NCBI GenBank assembly: GCA_024653355.1
Contig: JANLFQ010000002.1
Location: forward strand, 124,001 to 188,000
Source: a candidate division WOR-3 bacterium
Lineage (GTDB): Bacteria; Hydrothermota; Tepidihabitantia; Tepidihabitantales; Tepidihabitantaceae
DNA: 64,000 nucleotides
Direction of reading: 5' to 3'
A model generated the notes under the pieces. It was not told where the DNA came from and ran no database searches. It saw only the letters and a list, made by a program, of their open reading frames with translations. This document shows, one piece after another, positions 32,162 through 40,847 of this stretch. Position 1 is the first letter of the stretch, and the number at the start of each line of letters is the position of its first letter. The position numbers and the translations under genes are program-made.

Positions 32162-34362
32162 TCGGACGAGCCGGTGGTTATAAAACCAAGGACATAACGC
32201 TTGCCCCCTATCTCATAGGTAGTCACTTCGGCTTTGAGCCGGAAAACGGTACCATCTTTGCGCCGACCATCGACTTGATAATGAACGGGCGCCGGTTTAC
32301 CTTTTAGACGGGCCGCGGCATATTCTGCAATCCGTTTTTCCTCGTATTCAGGAATAAGCTCTTTGACGGGCTTGCCGATTAACTCCTCTAACGAATAACC
32401 AAACATTCGGGCAAACGCCGGGTTGGCATAGACAATTCGGCCTTCGGTTTGCGCGGCAATGCCGTGGGGCGAGGTTTCCAGAATCGCCTTGGCGTGCAAC
32501 CAGGCTTCTTCCGCCTGCTGGGTTAATTGTTTCTCGCCGCTTAAATCCCGAACAACAACCAGCACCGCGGGCCGTCCTTTCCAGAGGAACGGGGCATTGA
32601 CGACCTCTATCGGAACATAGCTGCCATCCCGCCGCCGGAACCTTTCTTCAACCGGCGCCCCGGGCTTTTGTTGTTCAATTACATCTCTAATCCGCTTGAT
32701 TGCCAACGGCCGGTCTTCCGGATGAACAACGTCCAGAACGTTCAATCCAATGACCTCTTGCGGGTCGTCATAGCCCAGCAATCGAGCACCCGTTGGATTG
32801 ACCATCACTATCTTGCCATCCTGATGGACGCCGATGCCGATTGGGGCGGTGTTCATCAATGTCTGGTAGGCAACCATCCTTTCCTGTGCCTCGGCTTCAA
32901 CCTGACGGATTTCGGTTACATCCTGGGCAACACCAACAACACCAATCAGCACCCCTTCATCGCTGCGTAACGGTTCAACCTGGCCCTGATAACTTCGCCC
33001 TTGATAGGAAAAGTTGATATGGACCGACTCTCCTTTCAGCGCCTGAAGATGCGCCTCATTGACCAGGGGCTCTTTAAAGAACTCCTCAACTTTTTTGCCT
33101 GTCAACTCCTCGGGGGTTAAGCCCAACTTACTCAAGGCGGACCCCAGTGCTGAAGTAATTCGCAGTTCAATATCGGTGGTCCAGACAAACGCCGGTATTG
33201 AGCGAAATAACAGTTCCAGCCGGGCTTCATCCTCCTTTATTTTCTCGAGGAGCTCCTTCTCTCGGGTGATATCCCTCATATTAACCAGGATAAAGCCTTT
33301 GCCCCCCACCTCGATAAAAGTTGCCGCAACTTCTGCCCAGATACGGCGCCCATCCGGCAGGGTCGATACCACATTGATGTGAAACTCACCCCGGTCAAAA
33401 AGCACCGCCCTAATTTCCGGAAAAAGCGGCTTAACATCGTCCGGCACCAAATCCCGCAGCCTTTTCCCGATCATCGCCTCGCGGGTCGTCTGGAACATCT
33501 CAGCTCCCTTGACATTTACATCAACAATCGTCCCGTCGACCGTTTCCAGAAACAGCGCGGTGGGACTCGCTTCAAACACCCGGCGAAACTTCTCCTCAGC
33601 CAAAAGTTCGGTTGCCCGCGCCGCGACCTCCTTAGTTATGTCCCGACCCGCAACAATAATGTGCCACTCCCGGCCACCTTCAACAACCGCAGCCCGGACC
33701 GCAACCTGCCTGACTTCTCCAGAAAAAGTCTTGACGCCGATTACCGCATTATGCCTGCCCTGCCGGAACAAAATGTTGCGGAACGAAGTCAGCTCCGTTT
33801 TCTTCGCGGGCTCGACAAAATCCCCGATGTTTCTGCCAACAAGAAATTCTGGATTGGGAACGGCAAGCAGTTCCGCCGCCGCATCGTTAGCCTTGACAAT
33901 ACGGCCCCGCGAGGTAAGAATCAATACCCCATCGGTGGTCAATTCGCTGAGGGTGGCAAACCTTTTCTCAATCTCCTCAACCTGCTCATAGGGATGCCAG
34001 AAATGAGTGACATCCCGTCCGACACAAACCACGCCGGCAATCATCCCCTGGTCATTCCGTACTGCCGTCGCATAGAAATAGAGTCCAACCCGCGCCGCGT
34101 CTTTACGGCGGGCTTCAAACCCATTGGCAAACTCCTTTCCTGCCAGTACCGCTTTTATATCCAGACCGGAGTTAGGAAACACCACCGCCCAAGGCTGACC
34201 AATAACCTCCTCTGCGCTGAACCCCAAAACCCGCTCCGCCTCTTCGTTCCATTCGACGACCCGACCATTCTGGTCTAACATCACCACGATATCACCAGGT
34301 TGAATGGCAATATTGGTAAAGGCTAGACCAGTTTTTTTCCTCTTTGGCCTTGCCGGCGTCAT
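32158..34362 (-). CDS. Orphan multi-PAS sensor protein without output domain
   Basis: A 734-residue soluble protein made almost wholly of PAS domains. Six units can be counted from their 'G.I...N....' cores and PAC ends: DQNGRVVEWNEEAERVLGFS, SRGRIVKANDAAAELL, VDGTIVDVNVKGAEMF, ELRITSALGSALSKLG, QDGKIVMVNPTGARLLGYD and TEGRIVYANPAFARMFGYS, each followed by a '..V.RDIT' type end. There is no membrane segment and no histidine kinase, GGDEF, EAL, phosphatase or helix-turn-helix part; the sequence stops directly after the sixth PAS. The stop is genuine because it also serves in the next promoter. Probably a signal-binding scaffold acting on a partner protein. Confidence 0.85.
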   Translation of the reverse strand: MTPARPKRKKTGLAFTNIAIQPGDIVVMLDQNGRVVEWNEEAERVLGFSAEEVIGQPWAVVFPNSGLDIKAVLAGKEFANGFEARRKDAARVGLYFYATAVRNDQGMIAGVVCVGRDVTHFWHPYEQVEEIEKRFATLSELTTDGVLILTSRGRIVKANDAAAELLAVPNPEFLVGRNIGDFVEPAKKTELTSFRNILFRQGRHNAVIGVKTFSGEVRQVAVRAAVVEGGREWHIIVAGRDITKEVAARATELLAEEKFRRVFEASPTALFLETVDGTIVDVNVKGAEMFQTTREAMIGKRLRDLVPDDVKPLFPEIRAVLFDRGEFHINVVSTLPDGRRIWAEVAATFIEVGGKGFILVNMRDITREKELLEKIKEDEARLELLFRSIPAFVWTTDIELRITSALGSALSKLGLTPEELTGKKVEEFFKEPLVNEAHLQALKGESVHINFSYQGRSYQGQVEPLRSDEGVLIGVVGVAQDVTEIRQVEAEAQERMVAYQTLMNTAPIGIGVHQDGKIVMVNPTGARLLGYDDPQEVIGLNVLDVVHPEDRPLAIKRIRDVIEQQKPGAPVEERFRRRDGSYVPIEVVNAPFLWKGRPAVLVVVRDLSGEKQLTQQAEEAWLHAKAILETSPHGIAAQTEGRIVYANPAFARMFGYSLEELIGKPVKELIPEYEEKRIAEYAAARLKGKPAPVHYQVDGRRKDGTVFRLKAEVTTYEIGGKRYVLGFITTGSSD

Positions 34363-34379
34363 CCCAATACTCCGACGCC

Positions 34380-34408
34380 ATAATACCGATTTAAAATGAG
34401 TTTGTCAA
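34380..34408 (-). promoter_or_regulatory. Promoter of the multi-PAS gene
   Basis: Minus strand TTGACA (34403-34408), 17-nt spacer, TATTAT (34380-34385), close to consensus. ATG 17 nt after the -10, with GGAG in the short leader. Confidence 0.7.
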
Positions 34409-34429
34409 CTGTTGAAGCGGGCGTTATCG

Positions 34430-35803
34430 CTATTGGGGACGAAAGTATTTGTCAAGGTACGCTTCGCGCACCCGTTTCAGCTCGGCACGGGGAAACATCG
34501 CCAAAAGTTCCCAGCCCAGATTTAGCGTCTGTTCGATCGTCCGGTTCTCGTACTCACCCTGGGCGATGTACCGTTCCTCAAAAACCTGGGCAAATTTAAG
34601 ATAAACCCGGTCCGCTTCCGAAAGGGCGGCTTCGCCTAAAATCACCTGCAACTCCTCTGCCTCCTTGCCCCGGGCATAGCAGGCATAAAGTTGATTGAAA
34701 AGGTCGGCGTGGTCTTCGCGCGTTTTACCGGCACCAATACCCTTGTCTTTCAGTCGGGACAGGGATGGTAAAACATCAATCGGTGGGGCAATGCCCTTGT
34801 GGTGCAGAGCCCTTGACAGAATTATCTGCCCTTCGGTGATGTAACCGGTAAGGTCAGGAATCGGATGGGTTTTGTCATCTTCGGGCATCGTCAAAATCGG
34901 CATCATCGTAATCGAACCTTCGCGGCCCTTAATCCGGCCACACCGTTCGTAGATTGATGCCAGGTCGGTGTAGAGATAACCCGGGTAGCCGCGGCGCCCG
35001 GGAATCTCTTTGCGCGCCGCCGATATCTCGCGCAACGCCTCGCAGTAATTGGTCATATCGGTTAAAATTACCAGGACATGCATCCCGAGGTCAAACGCCA
35101 GATATTCCGCCGCGGTCAGCGCCGTGCGCGGGGTTGCAATCCGCTCAATCGCCGGTTCGTTTGCCAAATTAAGAAAGAGAACCGTCCGTTCGATGGCGCC
35201 CGATGCGGTGAAACTCTGGATAAAGAAGTCCGCCTCTTCAAAGGTTATGCCCATCGCGGCAAACACCACCGCAAACGACTCTTCCCTGCCCAGCACCCGT
35301 GCCTGGCGGGCAATCTGGGCAGCAAGCCGGTTGTGCGGCAAACCGGTGCCCGAAAAAATCGGCAGTTTCTGACCCCGGACCAGGGTGTTCAAACCATCAA
35401 TCGCCGAGATTCCGGTCTGAATAAACTCGTTTGGATACTCTCGGGAGTAGGGGTTAATTGGTGCGCCGTTGATGTCGGCACGCTTCTGGGGAATCAATCG
35501 TGGTCCGCCATCGCGCGGCTCTCCTAAACCATCGAAAACCCGGCCCAGCATATCCTCGGCAAGCGCCAGTTCAATCCCGCGCGCAAGAAATCGCACCTTC
35601 GCCCGCGGGACATCAATCCCGCTTGTGCCCTCAAAGACCTGGATGAGCGCCCGGTCCTCTTCGGCTTCCAAAACCTCACCCCGCCGCCTCTCGCCATTGG
35701 GTAGGGTGATTTCAACCAGTTCCGCATACTTGACACCAGCAACCCCTTCGACGACCATCAAAGGTCCGGCAATTGAGTGCACAGTTTGAAACTCTTTAAT
35801 CAT
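34430..35803 (-). CDS. atpB: V/A-type ATP synthase subunit B
   Basis: Regulatory non-catalytic nucleotide-binding subunit of the V1/A1 head. The 457 residues match subunit B throughout: [29 protein letters not shown] in place of a Walker A loop, [18 protein letters not shown] and [12 protein letters not shown]. Overlaps subunit A by 8 bp. Last V-ATPase gene here; subunit D, which often follows, is absent. Confidence 0.97.
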   Translation of the reverse strand: MIKEFQTVHSIAGPLMVVEGVAGVKYAELVEITLPNGERRRGEVLEAEEDRALIQVFEGTSGIDVPRAKVRFLARGIELALAEDMLGRVFDGLGEPRDGGPRLIPQKRADINGAPINPYSREYPNEFIQTGISAIDGLNTLVRGQKLPIFSGTGLPHNRLAAQIARQARVLGREESFAVVFAAMGITFEEADFFIQSFTASGAIERTVLFLNLANEPAIERIATPRTALTAAEYLAFDLGMHVLVILTDMTNYCEALREISAARKEIPGRRGYPGYLYTDLASIYERCGRIKGREGSITMMPILTMPEDDKTHPIPDLTGYITEGQIILSRALHHKGIAPPIDVLPSLSRLKDKGIGAGKTREDHADLFNQLYACYARGKEAEELQVILGEAALSEADRVYLKFAQVFEERYIAQGEYENRTIEQTLNLGWELLAMFPRAELKRVREAYLDKYFRPQ

Positions 35804-37574
35804 AATTTTTGCTCAATCCGTTTATTTCCGCCTCCAGCTGCCGGTGCAGGGCGTTAAGCGCCGATTCAAACTCCTCTTCGGGAATAAACTTCATGCGGGC
35901 GATTCGCTCGCGCACCGGTAGTTTCTCAATCTGGTCTATCTCTGCCCCGCGGTTCAAAGCCTCGCGGGTTAAGGCGTAAAACTTCAGTATCACCGCCAGC
36001 ATTGCTGCCTGCTTTTTTAGCGAGGTGTAGGTGTCGATCTCGTGGAAGGCGTTCTGGTGGAGGAAATCTTCGCGTAAGGAGCGGGCAACCTCCAACACCA
36101 GCCGGTCTTCGGCCGAAAGGGTGTCCTTGCCCACGAGCCGAACAATCTCCTCCAGTTCTGCCTCCTTTTGCAGTAGCGCCATCGCCTGCCGGGCATGCTC
36201 GGGAAAATCGGGCTGGGTTTTTTGCGCCATTGCCGCGGCAACAACATCGGTATAAAGTGAATAAGAACGCAACCAGGAAATGGCGGGGAAGTGCCGCTGG
36301 AATGCCAGTTTGTCTTCGAGAGACCAGAACACCTTGACAACCCGTAATGTTGCCTGCACTACCGGGTCGTTAAGGTCGCCGCCAGGAGGCGAAACCGAAC
36401 CAATAACCGTCAGAGAACCCGCCATCTCTTTTCCCTGATACCTTCCCAGACAAATGACCCGTCCGGCACGCTCGTAAAACTCGGCGATGCGGGTCGCCAG
36501 GTATGCCGGATACCCCTCTTCACCGGGCATCTCCTCAAGTCGTCCGGAAATCTCCCGCATCGCTTCTGCCCAGCGTGAGGTTGAATCGGCCTGAAGTGCC
36601 ACCGAATAACCCATATCACGAAAGTATTCACCAATCGTGATTGCGGTGTAAACCGAGGCTTCCCGTGCTGCCACCGGCATATTTGAGGTGTTGGCAATGA
36701 GCACCGTCCGTTTCATCAACGGTTCGCCGCTCTTCGGGTCCTTCAGTTTGGGAAACTCCAAAAGGACATCGGTCATTTCGTTGCCCCGCTCCCCACAGCC
36801 AACAAAAATCACAATATCGGCATCAGACCATTCCGCAAACTGGTGCTGGATGACCGTTTTGCCGGAACCAAAAGGCCCGGGCACACAGGCGGTGCCACCT
36901 TTCGCAATCGGGAAGAATGTGTCGATAATCCGCTGGCCGGTCAAGAGCGGTTCATCAGGTGCCAGACGGCGCCGCACCGGTCGGGGCTGGCGCACTGGCC
37001 AGCGCTGAACCATCGTTAACCTTTGCTCTCCGGTCTCGGTTTCTAAAACCGCCACCGTGTCGGTGACGCAAAAATCACCTTCCGCGATTTCCCGCACCCT
37101 ACCCTGAACTCCGGGCGGGACTAAAATCCGGTGTTTAACCAGAACGGTCTCGGCAACTTCACCAATAACATCGCCCGGACCGACCGTGTCTCCTTTCTGG
37201 CTCAGGGGAACAAAATGCCATTTCCGCTCTCGGGAAAGAGCTGGTACCTCAATACCCCGGGTGATAAAATAGCCCGCCTTCTCCTCAAGCAGGTGTAAAG
37301 GTCGCTGGACACCATCATAGATGGTCTCCAGAAGCCCGGGACCCAGTTCCACTGAAAGCGGCTCATAAGTTGGGTAAACCGGTTCCCCCGGACCGATGCC
37401 GGCGGTCTCTTCATAAACCTGAATCGCCGCTTCGTCGCCGCGCAGTTGGATAATTTCGCCCAACAACCGCTTTTCTGAAACCCGTACCACATCGTACATC
37501 TTCGAGCCCGCCATACCCCGGGCAACAACGAGCGGTCCGGAGACCCGAATGATGGTACCTGTTACCTCACTCAT
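35796..37574 (-). CDS. atpA: V/A-type ATP synthase subunit A
   Basis: Catalytic subunit of the V1/A1 head, 592 residues. It has the Walker A motif GPFGSGKT near residue 235, the subunit-A-specific insertion at about residues 110-190 (the non-homologous region), and [19 protein letters not shown] typical of the A subunit. Overlaps subunit F upstream and subunit B downstream by 8 bp each. Confidence 0.98.
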   Translation of the reverse strand: MSEVTGTIIRVSGPLVVARGMAGSKMYDVVRVSEKRLLGEIIQLRGDEAAIQVYEETAGIGPGEPVYPTYEPLSVELGPGLLETIYDGVQRPLHLLEEKAGYFITRGIEVPALSRERKWHFVPLSQKGDTVGPGDVIGEVAETVLVKHRILVPPGVQGRVREIAEGDFCVTDTVAVLETETGEQRLTMVQRWPVRQPRPVRRRLAPDEPLLTGQRIIDTFFPIAKGGTACVPGPFGSGKTVIQHQFAEWSDADIVIFVGCGERGNEMTDVLLEFPKLKDPKSGEPLMKRTVLIANTSNMPVAAREASVYTAITIGEYFRDMGYSVALQADSTSRWAEAMREISGRLEEMPGEEGYPAYLATRIAEFYERAGRVICLGRYQGKEMAGSLTVIGSVSPPGGDLNDPVVQATLRVVKVFWSLEDKLAFQRHFPAISWLRSYSLYTDVVAAAMAQKTQPDFPEHARQAMALLQKEAELEEIVRLVGKDTLSAEDRLVLEVARSLREDFLHQNAFHEIDTYTSLKKQAAMLAVILKFYALTREALNRGAEIDQIEKLPVRERIARMKFIPEEEFESALNALHRQLEAEINGLSKNYD

Positions 37575-37908
37575 AACTCTCCCCCGCCTTCACATCAAGC
37601 ACATCGGCACCGCAGGCACGGCGCACCGCGGCGCGCAAACGCGTCTCCCCGGCATCGCTACCGGTAAACGGCAATGCCACTAAACAGGGCAGCGCGGAAT
37701 TGTGGAACTTTTCAATTAGCGGTTGTAAAATTTCGGTAAGGTCGTCGGTAAAAAATACCAACTGGTAGCCGGTGTTAATCAAACTCTGGACAAGTTCAAC
37801 CGGGTCGGTACCGGGCTCAACCGGAAACACATCAAGCCCGACGCCCCGGAATGGCGTCACCACCGCGCCCGGTCCAACAACCGCAACCCGTCCCGCATCA
37901 GAATCCAT
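37567..37908 (-). CDS. atpF: V/A-type ATP synthase subunit F
   Basis: Small central-stalk subunit, 113 residues, with the family start RVAVVGPGAVVTPFRGVGLD and the FFTDDLTEIL core. Position between C and A genes supports the call. Overlaps both neighbours. Confidence 0.88.
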   Translation of the reverse strand: MDSDAGRVAVVGPGAVVTPFRGVGLDVFPVEPGTDPVELVQSLINTGYQLVFFTDDLTEILQPLIEKFHNSALPCLVALPFTGSDAGETRLRAAVRRACGADVLDVKAGESYE

Positions 37909-38926
37909 AAACCACCACCTCTTGACACTGTTTCATATCCCAGCCCGCAAGTTTTGCCGCATAAATCTGCCGCAGATTGGTCAACTCGTTTTCCCGCAAC
38001 AAAAAGAAGCGCCACAGCGGTTCGTAGCCAAGGGCAATATAGCGGGCGCAGTTGATGTAGTCAAGCAAAAGTTGTCGTATCATCTTCTCAATTGGCAGCA
38101 AACTCTCTCCCGCCTCCTGTGCTTGCCTCCCCGCCAAGAGTATCGCACCATAATGCGGCGCGAGCGTCACACCTTTCCCCGCGCCCGACTCCGATTCGTA
38201 AGCCCGTTGCAGATTTTGCCGGCTAATTTCCCCTCCCGGCAAAAAGGCGGCTTCTAATGTTGCAACAGTCTCGTTTAAAACCTTGAGCCGTATTAAGGTC
38301 CTGATGTTCATCAGGTCGGCATAAAGCCGGAAGTAACCGTAGGCAAAGTCGTTACCCGCTGCCAAAGTCAGCGCCTGTTCCTGCTCCAGTTTATCAAGCA
38401 AAAGGTCAATCATTGATGGATCCTGCTTCGCGCGCGCCAGGCGCAGCGCTTCCTGGGCGCGACGGTGGGCTAAGACCAGGACATTCTGTTCTGTGAACGG
38501 CCGTTTTAGTTCGGTCGCGGTTATTGCGTTGAGCTCGTTCAGACCCCACTGACCACCGAACAACAAATCCTCGGCAGCGGTACTTTTTTCCTGATAACGG
38601 TTTTTCAAAATCACCTTGAGATTAAAGATATCGGCTTGATTTCCGATAAGCGCCTTTAACCACGGTTCCGCTGCATATGTTTTACAGAACCGGATGTTTT
38701 CCTGGTGAGCGGTGGTAAAAATCTGGGTTGGTTCTGTGTTCTCTTTGACAAATTGACCGTAACGGGTTTCACTAAGCGCTGCGAGGAAATCTTCAACTCC
38801 GTTTGCCTTCAACAGTCGCTCATACTGACTTCGGTCCAGAAGCGATGTTTCTTGTGCACGCACCCTGCCATTGGCAAACCCGTAGTTGGGATTTTCGCTC
38901 CAGCGTATCTGGCAAAATGTTCTCAC
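37898..38926 (-). CDS. atpC: V/A-type ATP synthase subunit C
   Basis: The subunit that sockets the central stalk on the membrane ring (AC39/d-like). 342 residues, with NPNYGFANGRVRAQETSLL at the N-terminus and the repeated three-fold helical pattern including NLKVILKNRYQ and LMNIRTLIRLK. GTG start 9 nt behind a TTGACT-16-TATATT promoter, so the operon starts here: C-F-A-B. Subunits E, I and K, which usually precede C, are not adjacent. Confidence 0.9.
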   Translation of the reverse strand: MRTFCQIRWSENPNYGFANGRVRAQETSLLDRSQYERLLKANGVEDFLAALSETRYGQFVKENTEPTQIFTTAHQENIRFCKTYAAEPWLKALIGNQADIFNLKVILKNRYQEKSTAAEDLLFGGQWGLNELNAITATELKRPFTEQNVLVLAHRRAQEALRLARAKQDPSMIDLLLDKLEQEQALTLAAGNDFAYGYFRLYADLMNIRTLIRLKVLNETVATLEAAFLPGGEISRQNLQRAYESESGAGKGVTLAPHYGAILLAGRQAQEAGESLLPIEKMIRQLLLDYINCARYIALGYEPLWRFFLLRENELTNLRQIYAAKLAGWDMKQCQEVVVYGF

Positions 38927-38935
38927 AAGAGTAGA

Positions 38936-38963
38936 AATATATTTAAACCAAATTAAAAGTCAA
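38936..38963 (-). promoter_or_regulatory. Near-leaderless promoter of the V-ATPase operon
   Basis: Minus strand TTGACT (38958-38963), 16-nt spacer, TATATT (38936-38941), 9 nt to the GTG at 38926. Confidence 0.65.
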
Positions 38964-39313
38964 CAACTGTATTGAACTAACTTAACAACAGTCGCATTTA
39001 GGATGTGCTACCGGTTCACAACTCATCGTTTTATTACCTACAAAACACCTGCTTTATATTATCTATTTATAATTACACACTAATTTTAAATAGACACAAT
39101 TAAGTTTGCCTTTATATAACATCATTTATAGGATTTATTTAATGTGATGGGGCTGATGGTAATCGGTATATGTGGGATTCGTTGTATGTTGTTATAATGT
39201 TTAATGTTATAAGGCAATGCTACTGTGTAATGTAAGGTGGATTGTTTATGGGTAGTGTGACAGTTTTATAAAAAGTGAAGGGCTCCACAAACTTTTACAC
39301 ACCGTTTTCCTTA
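38964..39313. other. AT-rich intergenic stretch after dnaA, origin candidate
   Basis: About 350 bp of strongly AT-rich sequence (for example TTATTTAATGTGATG and TTATAATGTTTAATG) between the dnaA 3' end and atpC. It has DnaA-box-like but degenerate sequences (TTTTACACA near 39293). No open frame or RNA gene is convincing. It could be the unwinding region of a replication origin. Confidence 0.35.
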
Positions 39314-40648
39314 TCAGTGGTTGTTTATAAGACGGGAAATTCGTTCAATCTGGCTGGCAAACAATGGGTCGCGGGATTTCAAGGTGTTAATTTTTTCTAT
39401 TGCATGCATCACCGTTGTGTGGTCTTTACCACCAAAATGAAAGCCAATATCCTTTAATGAAAGGTTTAACACATTACGCATTAAGTACATCGCAACCTGC
39501 CGGGCAAGCGCAACCCTTTTTGTTCGGGAAGTGCCCTTCAACTCCTGCACTGGAACCTGAAAATGCTCGGCAACCTGGTTGATGACCCGCATTGGGTCCA
39601 ATGGGTCGTCGTGCTGGATTAAATCTTTTATTGCCGCTTCAGCCAGTTCCGCGTTTACCGGCCGACCGGTTAGTGAATGCATCGCTATCAAACGTACCAG
39701 CGAGGCTTCAAGGGTGCGGATGTTAGAGCGCACCCGGTTGGCGATGTAACAGGCAATCTCTTCACTTAACTCAAAATTTTCCTGTTTTGCCCTCTGGAGT
39801 AATATGGCGACCCGGGTTTCCAGTTCAGGGGGTTGAATGTCGACCACAAGACCGCTTCCTAAACGGGAAATCAACCTTTCCTGAAGGGTCGGGATATCTT
39901 TCGGTGGTCGGTCGCTGGTAAAAACCACCTGACTCCCGGCGTCCTGGAGGGCATTGAAGGTGTAAAATATCTCTTCTTGCAGGCTTTCCTTACCGACGAG
40001 ATAGTGCACATCATCCAGAAGGAGCAAATCCAACCCCCGGTACTTTTCTTTGAACTCCAGCCGGGTGTTTTTCTCAATCGCCTGAATCAACTCCAGAAAC
40101 AGCACTTCCGCCGGCGTATAACAGAGTCTTAAACCAGGATGGGATGTTAGGGCGGCATTGCCAATCGCCTGAATTAGATGGGTTTTACCCAGACCGACAC
40201 CACCATAAATGAAAAGCGGGTTGAAAACCTTACCGAGGTTTTGTGCCACATTACGCGCCGCTGCCCAGGCAAGCCGGTTACTTTCACCTACGATAAAAGT
40301 TTCAAAGGTATAACGGCTCTTTAACTTAAACTGCGAAGCATTATTAAGGGTGGAATGTGCCGAAACCGTTGGCTGGGGCTTAACAACGGGATGGACTTTA
40401 CCATCAGCCGGAACCAGAAACTCAACCTGCAAATCCCTGCCGGTTACCGCTTTGAGCGCACTGGCAATCTCGTTCCTGTAGTGGTGCTGTAGCCAGTCGG
40501 CAAAAAAGTTGTTCGGGACCGCAACCTGCACGGTTCCGTTCACCATATTAAAAACACGGGTAGGCGCAAGCCAGGTTTGGAAAGCCTGCGGATTCACCCT
40601 GAGTTTCAGCAACTCCAGTACTTCAACCCAGACCTGCTCGCCATTCAT
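39314..40648 (-). CDS. dnaA: Chromosomal replication initiator DnaA
   Basis: Initiator ATPase, 444 residues. Domain I at the N-terminus (QVWVEVLELLKLRVNPQAFQ), then the AAA+ domain from about residue 105 (YTFETFIVGESNRLAWAA) with Walker A GGVGLGKTH and Walker B LLLLDDVHYLVG. The C-terminal DNA-binding domain carries the signature FGGKDHTTVMHAIEKI. dnaN is not adjacent. Two DnaA boxes lie in its leader, fitting autoregulation and an origin nearby. Confidence 0.98.
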   Translation of the reverse strand: MNGEQVWVEVLELLKLRVNPQAFQTWLAPTRVFNMVNGTVQVAVPNNFFADWLQHHYRNEIASALKAVTGRDLQVEFLVPADGKVHPVVKPQPTVSAHSTLNNASQFKLKSRYTFETFIVGESNRLAWAAARNVAQNLGKVFNPLFIYGGVGLGKTHLIQAIGNAALTSHPGLRLCYTPAEVLFLELIQAIEKNTRLEFKEKYRGLDLLLLDDVHYLVGKESLQEEIFYTFNALQDAGSQVVFTSDRPPKDIPTLQERLISRLGSGLVVDIQPPELETRVAILLQRAKQENFELSEEIACYIANRVRSNIRTLEASLVRLIAMHSLTGRPVNAELAEAAIKDLIQHDDPLDPMRVINQVAEHFQVPVQELKGTSRTKRVALARQVAMYLMRNVLNLSLKDIGFHFGGKDHTTVMHAIEKINTLKSRDPLFASQIERISRLINNH

Positions 40649-40683
40649 AAACCTGCTTCACTTACCACAAAGTTTAGCCCGAC

Positions 40684-40704
40684 TTTTCCACAAGTTTTTC
40701 CACA
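40684..40704. promoter_or_regulatory. Two tandem DnaA boxes upstream of dnaA
   Basis: TTTTCCACA at 40684-40692 and again at 40696-40704, each one base from the TTATCCACA consensus, in the same orientation with a 12-bp period. Located 36-56 bp upstream of the dnaA ATG. Confidence 0.7.
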
Positions 40705-40759
40705 TAAATATGTGTAGTAAGTGTCGTATAATAAAATAGATATAAAATAATGAATAACT

Positions 40760-40768
40760 CTGTCCACA
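40760..40768. promoter_or_regulatory. Third DnaA-box-like sequence
   Basis: CTGTCCACA, in the same orientation as the pair at 40684-40704, with an AT-rich stretch of about 55 bp between (TAATAAAATAGATATAAAAT). Confidence 0.4.
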
Positions 40769-40847
40769 GTTGTCCGCCTTTTATTTTAAACCGGCATTGA
40801 TAATAGAGTAAATATACCCGATGTCAATAAATGATGTTCAGGTTTTG

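Noticed and set aside
33379-34278. 299-codon open frame on the plus strand
   Set aside because: Fully antisense to the multi-PAS gene; composition is that of a mirror frame with no ribosome site, promoter or recognisable domain.
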